A stretch of 64,000 nucleotides of DNA from Pocillopora verrucosa (lineage: Eukaryota; Cnidaria; Anthozoa; Scleractinia; Pocilloporidae). Positions 48,060-57,869 of this stretch are shown here, in pieces. The stretch lies in the NCBI RefSeq assembly GCF_036669915.1, contig NC_089325.1:9487231-9551230 (forward strand). The letters run 5' to 3'. The translations under genes and the position numbers were made by a program. Under the pieces are notes generated by a model, which worked only from the letters and a program-made list of their open reading frames with translations, made no database searches and was not told where the DNA came from. Each line of letters begins with the position of its first letter. Within the stretch, counting starts at the first letter, position 1.

Positions 48060-51000
48060 TATAGCAGGTAATTTAGTGTTAACAACTGGGTTGAAAACGT
48101 AAATTAGCCACCGTGAAGGGTAAAAAAGCTGATGTTTCGAGCGTTAGCCCTTCGTCAGAGCGATTGATGAAGGGCTAACGCTCGAAACGTCAGCTTTTTT
48201 ATCCTTTATGGTGGCTAATTTACGTTTTCAACCCAGTTGTTAACACTAAATTACCTTACATAATCTAGTTTAGCCAAACTTTCTGATCCATTTGAATCAT
48301 GTGGGAAAAATTTTGCCAAAGTTTGTTCTTTATGGTATCTGTCAGGTCACTTCCCCTTCAACAACAAAGAAGAGGTAGGGTGGAGGACATCGAGTTTAAC
48401 TTGACACAGCATCCTTTGGCTCTTTTTCCTCATTTAGAAGAGTCTTTACCTCCTGATGTAAGCTTGTTTAACTTAAATGTTGCATAATTAATTATACTCA
48501 TTGCTGCTTAAAGGGTTACAAGTGCTGATTGTTTTGTTGCCAATGGAGACATAACATCATAAACTTGCTACATTACTGTCAAACTCGGGTTGCCAAAATG
48601 TATGTCTTACTGTAAGTTTAGTAGCTGAAATGTTTTCTTACTGACCATGGTGACCAAGGTGGTTGCAGCTTAGAGAACTGCAAAAGTTCAAAGAATGAGA
48701 AATTTGGAACCACTGCATTTGTATGGCTTTTCTGGAAGTCAAGACTAACACAGTTGAACCTCAATTATCCAGACTTTTGGACCAAGACTGGGCTTAATAG
48801 TTGAGATTCTGGATAATTGAAAATATGAATATAAATGGAGAAACTAAGATGTTTTCTGTCTCATCATGAGTGAGGGACAAAGAAAAAAATTCTGAGTCCC
48901 TGTGAGGAATCAAACCTCAAACCTTCAGATTCCGTGCTCAGATGCTCTACCACTGAGCCACAGAGCCTCTGTGGTCAGCAAGGCCATATATGAAGTTCAT
49001 AATTATATATTGCTGATCCTGCATACTGGTAGGATCAGCAATGTCTATAGCGTCATGTTTTGTAATCAGAATAAGAGAGATGGTAAGTTTTAAGCTTGGT
49101 AAAGAAATAGAGAAATAAATATAAACTTTTGTACTAGATAATTGGGACCAGAAAAGCTAGTCCAGATAATTGACAAAACCTTGATAATCTAGGTCTGGAT
49201 AACATAGGTTGAAGATAATCTATTCAATGTTGTAATTAACTTGGTGGGGTGCGAAGATGATGTAAAAATTGATAGCACCAAACTCTATGATATAACTCTT
49301 CACTTATTTCTCTCTGTGTTGATCTAGGTGTTTGAAGATGTTGTTGAGATTCTAGATCCAGAGATGAACATTGACAGTGAAACTGGAGATGAAGAGATGC
49401 AGGTAAAGATACAGTTTGCACATTAATCTCTTTCATAACTTTATAACAACTTAAAATTATTATTCTTACAAAACCAAAAATTTAGAAAGACTGTCAAGAT
49501 TCAAATGTTTCCTTTTCACAGGAAAGTGATGAGGATTCTGAGGAAGCCAAAGGAGCTGGAGATCAAGATGAACTGCAGGTAAAAAGTTACATGAAAAATG
49601 CAGGCTAAAAATTTTCTTTGGCGAACATTTTGAAAAATGACAGATGAGATCTAAGCTGGGAATTAGATTCTTAACACTGTTCAGTCAGTTGGTTGCATCT
49701 GACTGAGTAGTATTCTGAATCTACTCCCCACCTCACAAAAATGCCCAGGCTAAATGTTAAAAATAGTGGCCCTGAGTGAAGTCCGCTTCTCAAAGGAAGG
49801 CAGCCTCCAAGACCTTCTTCTAGGCAGGGAAACCTGCAATAGAAAGACACTACTACTACTATTACTACACGTCTCCTGAATTTGTGTTGACTGTAATACC
49901 TAATAGATAATTTGCATTTTAAAAAATATTTGGGAGAAGGAAGTGCTTAAACATGGAGGGCAGTCATAAAACAAGTCCTTCTAATTTTCATGTTTAGCAT
50001 TTCTTTTTCTTTTTCAGTCTGTGAAGAGTGGAGGGTCTGGGAAAGTAAGGTGAGGCTTTTGTACAACAACACAGTTTTTTCTAATAATGTACTCATTGCA
50101 ATTTTTAATTGATATCTTGACATAAGTTTGTTTGACATATTTACAGCAACTCTGAGTCTGAGAAGGATCAGTCCAAACTCACATACAAATGGCTCCCTAA
50201 ACAAGAAGATGTACAAAAAGAAGAGAGCAAAAGAGCCAGTAGGCGCAAGGCAGAGTCTCCAACATCGGTAAATATTTTGATATTCAAAAACTGCTTTGCT
50301 GGTTAAGTCATAACATCTTTTAGTGCAGTTTTCACCTTACTGTTGAAAAATCCAAACCAGGAAAAAAACAAAAAAAATAATCACAACAACAAACCAGACC
50401 AAAAGTTAACATCATTATCAACCAATGAGATCTCAAAGTTAACACAGGCAATCTGTTTTAAGTGCAAGAAAATGCAAGTGACTATGTTGGGTTGGTTCCA
50501 GTTTTGCATTTGGTTGGTTGAAGTTTCCTGATCAAACCACAGACCAAAGTAAAGCGAAACCAAAGCAATTATCCAGGATCACTTTTGATACTCACTGCTC
50601 TCTGAATCAATGAAATAAGTGCATATAGGACTGCAGTATATGAGAGGACTCAAGACTGCATGTACTTTCTTTTTCAGGATGCAAGGATACAAGAAGTAAC
50701 CAAGGAATTTTGTGAATGGGTGGCTGGCTTAGTGAGTTTTATTTTAATAAGTAATTTAAAAAACTATGAACTGAAGGTAATTTAGATATTCTGGACTTTG
50801 AATACCTCAATTTTCTTTCTTTTTCATAATTTTTAAGGGTGGTCAAAGCAACAATATAGAAGAGTCAACAGTGATGAGTTTATTTGCCAGTGGATATGAA
50901 ACAAAGGTTAGTGTCTATTTCAATCCTTCCTAGCAAGAGTCAGTGATATGATAAACGATGTTTTCCGGTCACAATACTTTTCAACTTTAAATCTAATTAA

Positions 51001-52145
51001 GCCAGTGTAGACCAGGGTTTATTGTATTCAGAACAGAATTTTTTTTCCCATTAAATTCTCATCAATTATCTTGTTTGCAGCCAGCACTGTCAGTGCCTAT
51101 CCATGTTGTTGAACTGACAAATGTTCCACCTGAGTTAAGAATGAACACTGGATCTCCATTACCAAAGCCAAGTGAAACAAGACAAGTGCCAGAAACTGAA
51201 AAGGAAAAGGTAAAGTGCAAGACCGCTTAAGCCAATTGTGGCAGAAAATGTAATGAAAGAGATGTATGTGTTCCTTCTGTGGAACTAAAAAACTTTTCCC
51301 TTCCTTGAATTTTTTTTTATCCTTTCCTTAATTGTGTTGAAGGTTTCCAGTTTTCCTAGTTGTGATTGATTTATTAGTACAGCTGGTGATATTTAAAATT
51401 CAAATCAAAGTGCTCATGATTTTTCTAAGCTTCACATTGAGTTTTAAAACACACAAACTTCTTATATGAAAGTTTTTGAAAGAAAGAATATCATTGATGA
51501 GGTGCTGCGTGAAATTTGTTTATAGGCCAAAACCAAGTACACTCCAAGCTGGGTGAAGGTAAAATATGGAGCATGGTACCTGAGCCCCTCAACATGGAAA
51601 GCTCGTGCCAGTGGCGAACCATTACAAGATCCAAAAGCACAGCAGGACAAAACACTGTCTGAGTCCAAGAAGAAAAGCCAGAAGTTGGTAAGACTGTGGC
51701 ATCAACTATAAACACCAACACAACAAAACAACATTAACTCTCTATATTGCTTCACCCAATCTCCTTCCTTTTGACAATTGCTTACCCCCTTGGTACAAGT
51801 TTCCTTCTCTCCCCACCCTTCCACTGCTAGGTCATTCTCCTTCATTACCATAGAAGTATGTGAGAGAGATACACTGGGAAAGAGGTTGCACCTACACAAG
51901 TGTGTTAAATGAACTTCTATCTAACTCCACAGGATAATGTGCTTTCCACCATGCATGGAGCTAAAGCATTCAAAGATTTTATAGACAAAAAGAACACTAG
52001 AGTACCCGAATTTCTTGAAGTGGTAGCTGAACACCAAGAACCCAACAAAACTGACTCAGAGGAAACAACACAAGATGGTAGAAAGAAATCACGTGCTGTT
52101 AGCATTGCCAAATCACAATTTGGTTCAAATGAATATGTATATTGA
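46423..52145 (+). CDS. FAM47E: FAM47E-like protein
   Basis: Homologue of vertebrate FAM47E, a nuclear/chromatin-associated family of unclear biochemical role. Thirteen exons join in phase to 450 aa: 46423-46490, 46806-46962, 47706-47809, 48346-48457, 49328-49402, 49522-49578, 50018-50049, 50147-50267, 50678-50731, 50838-50906, 51081-51209, 51526-51687, 51933-52145. All introns are GT..AG. Family landmarks: an N-terminal WYKERLETKYIKP and SDDFRDGLPP, then VEDIEFNLTQHPLALFPHL, VVEILDPEMN, EFCEWVAGL with NIEES, and near the C-terminus SWVKVKYGAWYLSPSTWK. The middle is acidic and Glu/Ser-rich (ESDEDSEEAKG) and probably disordered. The C-terminus is basic and lies in the last exon, which is duplicated at 61.8 kb. 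The ATG follows TTCCAAT and is the first in frame. AATAAA at 52378 lies 233 bp past the stop. Confidence 0.88.
47055..47275 (-). repeat. Dispersed repeat R1, most complete copy
   Basis: On the minus strand: TTAACCCTTCACACTCTAGC, then ATTCTCTATACTGTTCTTTG, GGATAATTTGTTCAACAA, GATCATTTCCTTCATTCTGG and ATTAGATGCTGGTCACTCTT. The same order is seen at 960-1120. It lies in intron 2 of the FAM47E-like gene. Confidence 0.6.
48032..48255. repeat. Foldback element R3 with long arms
   Basis: Arms 48067-48153 and 48166-48255 are nearly perfect reverse complements, for example GTGTTAACAACTGGGTTGAA on the left and its mirror TTCAACCCAGTTGTTAACAC on the right, and CGAGCGTTAGCCCTTCGTC against GAAGGGCTAACGCTCG. 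The RNA would form a hairpin of over 80 bp. It lies in intron 3 of the FAM47E-like gene. A half-copy is in the nicotinic receptor gene at 17907-18060. Confidence 0.8.
48890..48972 (-). repeat. tRNA-derived SINE head
   Basis: On the minus strand GGCTCTGTGGCTCAGTGGTAG, AGCATCTGAG and GGTTTGATTCCTCACAGGG form the A box and B box of an RNA polymerase III promoter in tRNA-like spacing. The anticodon stem does not pair and no proper anticodon loop forms, so it is not a working tRNA gene. It lies in intron 4 of the FAM47E-like gene. Confidence 0.6.
50420..50605 (+). repeat. Diverged dispersed repeat, family R2
   Basis: CCAATGAGATCTCAAAGTTA, TTTTGCATTTGGTTGGTTG, CAAACCACAGACCAAAGTAA and CAAAGCAATTATCCAGGATC correspond in order to blocks of the R2 copies at 16555-16800 and 42130-42400. 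It lies in intron 8 of the FAM47E-like gene. Confidence 0.5.
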
Positions 52146-52377
52146 GTGGGTAGGTTTTTTAATAATGTCAGAGGACGTAGTAGATCTGAATTTACAAGTT
52201 AGAAGTAAGGTCAACATAAGTGCAATCATACAAGTCTGTACAGTTTCTCTTTAAAATCAATTTATTCTTTTCGAGAAACACCTTAAATGGAACAAATGTA
52301 AATACATTATCTTTGTAAATACTTTATAAAGTACACTATATATTTGATATTAAAAATAATACTATGTACTTTTTTGT

Positions 52378-52383
52378 AATAAA
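52378..52383 (+). terminator. Polyadenylation signal of the FAM47E-like gene
   Basis: AATAAA in TTTTTGTAATAAAGTGTTC lies 233 bp past the FAM47E-like stop codon and is followed by T-rich sequence. The same site is conserved in the duplicated copy at about 62262. Confidence 0.6.
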
Positions 52384-52711
52384 GTGTTCAAAAATTGTTC
52401 CAAGAAAGAATAGTTTACCTGAATTATTATTATTTTTATCTTATTTAAAATCTCAGGCTTATGATATAGTACACCATCCAAGTGTACCTGTTAAATTTAA
52501 TTAGACCATGGCAGTAAGAAGGAGTCCAGCCATCAATGCTACTACCCCCAGAACATGACAACAGTAAACTAGTAACGCTGGAATCATGATTGTTCAATTA
52601 TTTCTTCCTTTTGCTTCCTTGGACGCTGTTTCTTCCCTCGCTGTTTCCTCTCAAACCACTCCAGTTCCTCCTGGGTTAATAATAAGATGGTAAATTATAG
52701 TTATTGTGGGA

Positions 52712-53000
52712 GACACAATGTCTAATGGTAACTGCACTGGTTATCAGGTCAAGATGTCAGGGTTCCAAACCCAGTTGGGTCATTGTGTTGTGTTCTTAGG
52801 CAAAGCACTTTTCTCTCACAGTGCCTCTCTCCAGTTGGGAGTAAAAATGGATACCACCGAATTGTTGGGGGGGGGGGGGGGAGGTGCCTTGAAATGGACT
52901 GGCATCCCATTCAGGGAGGGAGTAGTACTGCTCCTTCCATCCTAGTTGCTTCATGCTATTGAAACCTGGATAAGATCTGGTATGATGGATTGCTTGGCTC
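52712..53000 (+). repeat. tRNA-derived SINE in duplication copy A
   Basis: B-box-like GTCAGGGTTCCAAACCC follows an A-box-like TCTAATGGTAACTGCACTGG. Downstream are GGGTCATTGTGTTGTGTTCT, AGGCAAAGCACTTTTCTCTC, a 15-G run at 52867-52881, GACTGGCATCCCATTCAGGG and a GCTTCATGCTATTGAAACC tail. This central block is typical of widespread invertebrate SINEs. The same insertion is present in copy B, so it predates the duplication. Confidence 0.65.
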
Positions 53001-54660
53001 AAGTGCAGACTTCACCTTTACCTACCATATAGTTATCCTGGGGTTCAGGCTCACTTAGATTGCCATGTCATCACTTCACAGTTTCTGTTCCCATGAAACC
53101 ATGACCAGCTTGAACCAAGGGAGACACATTGTTGAAAATATCTGAGTACAAGTCTACCTGCTGATTATCAACCACATCAGTGACAACATGATATTTCAGT
53201 TGACAGCAGTGGTTTCCACAAAGACGCTGACAGCCACAAGGTTAAGACAGGTTAAATAAATGATACAGAAACTAAATGATACAGAAACTTTTAAGAAGTT
53301 TATTACAAGTCAAAGGAAACAAACTTGACAGGGACAATTAGGTGGAGGCTGTGAAAATACGAGCTGTATAATTCAGAAGTTGCTTAATTCATTAATTTTA
53401 AGAACACCAAAACATCTAAATGGAAATGTAAGAAAACACACCTCATGCTTTCCAAAGCAACTCCTAAAAATGGCAACAACAATATAAACTCAAGTTGATA
53501 AGTCATAATGACAAAGAAAAACATACTGACAAAATTTCAAATTATCACTTGATTATAGCCTACACAGTAGTCCTTTCATTTTCTTTAAGCCATGCAGAAG
53601 AACTGAGGATGATTGTAAGAGATATAATTTTCTGTTACAATATAGTGAGAAATATTTCATCCCAATGTTAAATCGCAATTCAAAGAGAGGGGAGAAATCG
53701 TAGCAGTTTGAAGATGTCTCTGGTGACTAGAAACATATGGGAATTTAAGGGCACTGACTTTCCTAAGGTCACACAATGACAGGCAATGTATGTAATTGAC
53801 TATTAATAATATATTTTGACTAAAAGTAGGTAGTCCTCTGATACTGGTAGTAACCATCAAAACATGCAAATACATTTGGGTTTCCATTTAACTCAGATTT
53901 TTATATTTTCATTCATGGACAAAATCTGACAAAATCAGTTTGGGCACAATCTGATAAACATTAATGAAAACAACAACCTCAGTAAGAAGTTATCAGAAAG
54001 TATACATATTAAGAGCAGCATCCTAACCTGCAAAGTTCAGTATATTTAGACTGGTGGTCAGTCACCTACAATGTGAGGAGGAAAAACTTGTAACAGCAAG
54101 TTACAACAGGTTTATAGTCAATTGAAATCAATTCTGTAACTTCACAGTTCCAAATTTACAGAATAAAGAAGAGAGCATGCTATGTACTAGGGTAACAAAC
54201 TGTTTTCTTACCAGCATGGGATGAAGACTCACAGCTGTGCTGGCCACAAGAAAATAACTTTCCACAAGGCTTTCCACACGACCAAGATTTAGCACTGCAA
54301 CATCTAACCACTGGTGCCTGAGATCCACAGTGACAGGATGCAAAGACAGTCTTTGGACAAGGAGGACACGGGCCTGTATCATACAAAGAGCACATGAGGA
54401 GAAATGACAAACTTATCAGCTGGAGGGTATCATAATTGACATAACACTAAATTCTCATTTATTTTTCCTTAAAAATCTGAGGATGTCCTCCCTTCACTTC
54501 ACACTTTTCTACAACTACTTAAAAGCTGATCAATGCTTCAGCATTGCCTTTCTTGAATTGGCCATGGTAAATATATTTTAATTAATAATAACCACAAATT
54601 ATGTCCTAGACAGTAATTAATATGTTATAAGTTCCAGTAATCACTATGTTGATATAAATA

Positions 54661-54702
54661 GTACAGCTACAATTCAAGGTAATCCTTGAATTGTAGCTGT
54701 AC
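54661..54702. repeat. Perfect 19-bp hairpin
   Basis: GTACAGCTACAATTCAAGG (54661-54679) and its exact reverse complement (54684-54702) flank the loop TAAT. It lies between remnant exons of the NFXL1 pseudogene. The arms are too short for a typical animal pre-miRNA unless extended, and flanking bases do not pair well. Confidence 0.85.
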
Positions 54703-55339
54703 AGTCTTGTTATTTTTTTTTCCAAATTATAATCTTCCCATAAATGAAGCATTCTTTTTATTGAAAATAGTACTTATTTAAAGGAGCCACACTGTATGGC
54801 AAAAAATTGTCTCTATCCTCTCCACCTGATGGAGGCCATTAGTGTGGCATTTAATGGAGAAAATACAGAACTCAACCTCAAAAAACTTGATAGAAATTAT
54901 GTGGAATAAACAGAGGAAAAACTCTTGTCAAATTCAAGAATGTTCTAATTTAATCATAGCTACCATACCTGCTTTTCACAAAAGCAATAATATTTTGTGG
55001 GACATTCAGACTGCTTAAATTCACCGGTGCATTTGGGGCTAAATTATTGAAACAAAACCAGCTGGTTATTAATTAATAATTTAAAAAGATAAAAAGACCG
55101 AAAAAAATAAATGTGACAAAATGGAACCAACTTATTTTTCAGGCCTCAGAGTAAAAGTTCAGAAGTCCATTATTGTAAGCAAGTCCGTTATACATACCAA
55201 AACTACGGCAACTCAGCAGGATTTAAAGTATCATCTGAGGTCAACTGAGTATAAGCAGCTCGGTCCATTCCTTGCCCCCCTTTGAATGCATTGCAGGTGA
55301 GGAGTTGAGCAACACCGGCTGCAGCTCCATACCTTAAAT

Positions 55340-57097
55340 TAAAATATATATATATATATCAAAGGAGTTTTCTAAATTCAATCTTTACAGGTTTTAGGAG
55401 TGTAAAAACCTCGCCTAGTTACAAAACCATTACGATATCTGGCACAATATCCCAGATATTTGTGTTGCAGTTTTTTGAAGTTCCGAGCTTCTCGTTTAAA
55501 ATCAAACGAAATGCACAGATAGCGTATGCTCGAACTGACTCCTTAAAATATTTAACTTGGACAATCTTTAATAAGACATCACAAAAGAGTTCATACACAA
55601 ATGAGTTAACATATAAATGGAAAAATGTATTAAAGATATTGTCCAGTACATGTAAGAGAGAGAGACGAGACCAATAGAGTCAAATGCTTTCCTCGCAATC
55701 TTTCCTACTTGTCCTCTATCATGAATTTCATTGAAGGAAAAACCCTGAGCACGAGTCGCGCTCATTGGGCACTCGACCCAGTCTGTCTACGTGTTCGGGC
55801 CACGTGAAACCATGAAAATATAAACACTTGGAAAATAATTTCAGGCGAGGCAGTACATTAAACCCGTCTCTTCATCTCCAGCTATTCAGCTTGTCTCGCT
55901 GTCATACAACAGTCTTCGGATGCTACCTCCTTCATGAATGTTATTTCAAGAGTAAGTTAAGCCAAATAGGAAACTCTCCATGACAAGTGTTAGATACCTG
56001 TCAGATTCATTCACCAATCATCTGTCAGACAGTTACAAAGAGTTTACTTTTCAGTCCCGGTGGCCACGACAGTGTTTGATTGCTTCGAACAATCCCTTAA
56101 CGCTGCTCAGGAAAGAAAAGATTCTGTAACGATCTCCATTAACGTCTAGGTATGTTTTTAGCTTTTACACAATCTAATATCAGGGCAGCCGGAACTTTTT
56201 GCACACTTGCCAGCGATATTTCACCGAAGAACTAGTATTTTATAGAAAATACTATGCTTATTTATCGCCCAACTGAAGTTAAAGTCGCTGCCATGGTGTG
56301 GTGAACATTTCATATCGGGCGATAAAGCAGCCAACAAATGTTTTAAAGGCTTTTCGGAAACGTAAGCGAGTATAAAGTTTCGAAATTTGGCTGTGAATGG
56401 AGAAGCGCGGCAATTTGTCTAGACTAAGTTATATATCTCACTCTTGACCGAAAACTGAAAAATTGAGCCATTCACTACGCTTTGTTAGAAAAGGGTTGCC
56501 GCAACAAAGCATGTTGATCAAAATAAAGATTCTGATGCTGAAATTTATTATTGGCAGCTGGGAAAAAAAAAGCTTTGACAAAAACCTACAAATTCACGCT
56601 AAAAGCTGAAAATTATTTTGAACCCTGGATGAGGCATGATGAAAGTGTGTTCGGTTCTCCCTGGTCCTATGGTTTCGAGTACTATGAGAATTAGCGGTGC
56701 GAGACCAGTCTCGAAACTTGTCGAAACTTGCGAAACTTGTCTCGCAAGAAAACCAACTCTATACTACGTACCATGTGATGAAAATAATTTTTGATTACTA
56801 TATGTTTCATAATTATATGGAATCATGTCGTGACATATATCTTGTCCACTTGGTGGATACTGATATGCTTTTAAATTAAAGAAATATTTTCTTTTTAAAT
56901 TTTGCTCGCTTTCCATTGTGTGAATTCTCAGAAAAACAGGAAGTATTATTGTGCGACTAAATTCTCGGAAACGAAGTAGGGGGTTCCCCGCTGACAAGTC
57001 TAAGCTTACCCTATTGTTTTCAAGGCTGTATGATCGTCAGTCTACAGAGCAGGCGTAATTTTCGCGAGCGAATGCTCAGTATTTTCTTAAAGAAAAT
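55340..57097. other. Intergenic region upstream of the VWA-papain gene
   Basis: No gene is recognised. A short AT dinucleotide run lies near 55346-55360. The rest is AT-rich with scattered short open frames that show no domain character. The region just before 57098 (GAGCAGGCGTAATTTTCGCG) may contain the start of transcription for the VWA-papain gene. Confidence 0.4.
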
Positions 57098-57222
57098 TAT
57101 GGCCGCCATCTTTGATTTTAATGGCAGTGGAAAAATGGGGAGAGTGTTTTCGGTTTCCAATTTCCCCATTGTTTCGCTTCCCAATGGTAAATGCACCGTG
57201 CAGAATCTTCCTCTAAATCCTG
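57098..57222 (+). CDS. Possible 5' exon of the VWA-papain gene
   Basis: An ATG in ATTATGGCCGCCATCTTT opens a 41-codon frame ending at a strong donor (CCTG|GTGAGT). The acceptor AATTTAG|ACCGAGG at 57857-57858 joins it in frame, giving ...LPLNP-DRGS before the Met at 57870. The leader (MAAIFDFNGSGKMGRVFSVS) has no signal peptide or recognised motif. The in-frame join could be chance (one in three), so this may equally be a 5' UTR exon, with translation starting at 57870. Confidence 0.45.
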
Positions 57223-57237
57223 GTGAGTAGAAACGAG

Positions 57238-57761
57238 TACGTTATTGGCGCTTAATTTCGCGATTTTGGCGAGACAGTATTTCCGAGGTTTTATTTTCGC
57301 GACTTAAATGTGTAAATATGAAAAGAGGGCATTAAAATTCGCGATTCATTTCTTTCGCACTTCATTTTAATTTTAAAAAATTCTGAACTTTTGACGACTG
57401 CATGAAAGACCATCTAAGGAGTTTGTACAAATCTGGCGATTCATTCTAGATTCTCTACTCCACAGGTGAAATCTTTGCAAATCATCGTTATTTCAGAACA
57501 GAAGATTCAAGATAGAATTTACCAGTTAGACCAGTTGATAATTTGTTTATCTCTCGATACATATTCCGTATACAGGTATGTTGATATTATTACATGTTAA
57601 TCATTTTTTCCTGTGATTTGAGTTTTCTATCGTGGATTAAAGTTTGGCAGTTACTGAAATTTCGAGAGCATTTTTATTCGCGGGTCTTAAATCTCGCATT
57701 TGTTTTACAATCGCGAAAAAAAAGAGATTTAAGACCCGCGAAATTAAGAACGAATAAGGTA
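57238..57761. mobile_element. MITE filling the intron of the VWA-papain gene
   Basis: Terminal inverted repeats: the left end TACGTTATTGGCGCTTAATT and the right end read on the other strand, TACCTTATTCGTTCTTAATT, both continuing TTCGCG, match at 21 of 25 positions. A possible TA target duplication lies at each tip. Inner inverted pairs include TTCGCGGGTCTTAAATCTCG against GAGATTTAAGACCCGCGAA. There is no coding capacity. The element takes up about 524 of the 636 bases of the proposed intron 57223-57858. Confidence 0.7.
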
Positions 57762-57869
57762 TAAGTATGATAAGGCAGGAACTTGGTATTCTAGTTCATT
57801 TATCACGCTCTTTTACATTTCACTTTTCCTTAAAAATCTGATTCTTCGATCAATTTAGACCGAGGAAGC

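Larger units (their letters stand above)
51636..53035. repeat. Segmental duplication, copy A
   Basis: From AAAGCACAGCAGGACAAAAC (inside FAM47E exon 12) to TTTACCTACCATATAG this stretch aligns throughout with 61503-62950. It covers the end of FAM47E exon 12, intron 12, exon 13, its 3' UTR, the last NFXL1 exon on the other strand and a SINE. The two copies differ by scattered substitutions and small indels. In copy A the FAM47E end is functional and the NFXL1 end is broken. Confidence 0.85.
52501..55335 (-). pseudogene. NFXL1: Decayed NFXL1 copy
   Basis: Exon remnants in NFXL1 order on the minus strand. 55335-55205: RING-like start (VWSCSRCCSTPHLQCIQR) with a frame break, then a TAG in place of a likely Trp before the donor. 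55032-54969: PKCTGEFKQSECPTKYYCFC. 54374-54204: NF-X1 zinc fingers (GPCPPCPKTVFASCHCGS, WSCGKPCGKLFSCGQHSCE). 53243-53149: another finger (CQRLCGNHCCQLKYHVV). 52660-52501: C-terminal exon (ELEWFERKQRGKKQRP), where TGG has become TGA and a T is lost from TTT before the final membrane helix. The zinc-finger exons expected between these are missing. The intact counterpart is at 62383-63952. NFXL1 proteins carry a RING-like domain, NF-X1 fingers and a C-terminal membrane anchor. Confidence 0.78.

Noticed and set aside
48890..48972. Functional tRNA gene on the minus strand
   Set aside because: A and B boxes are present, but the anticodon stem does not pair and no proper anticodon loop forms; a SINE head fits better.
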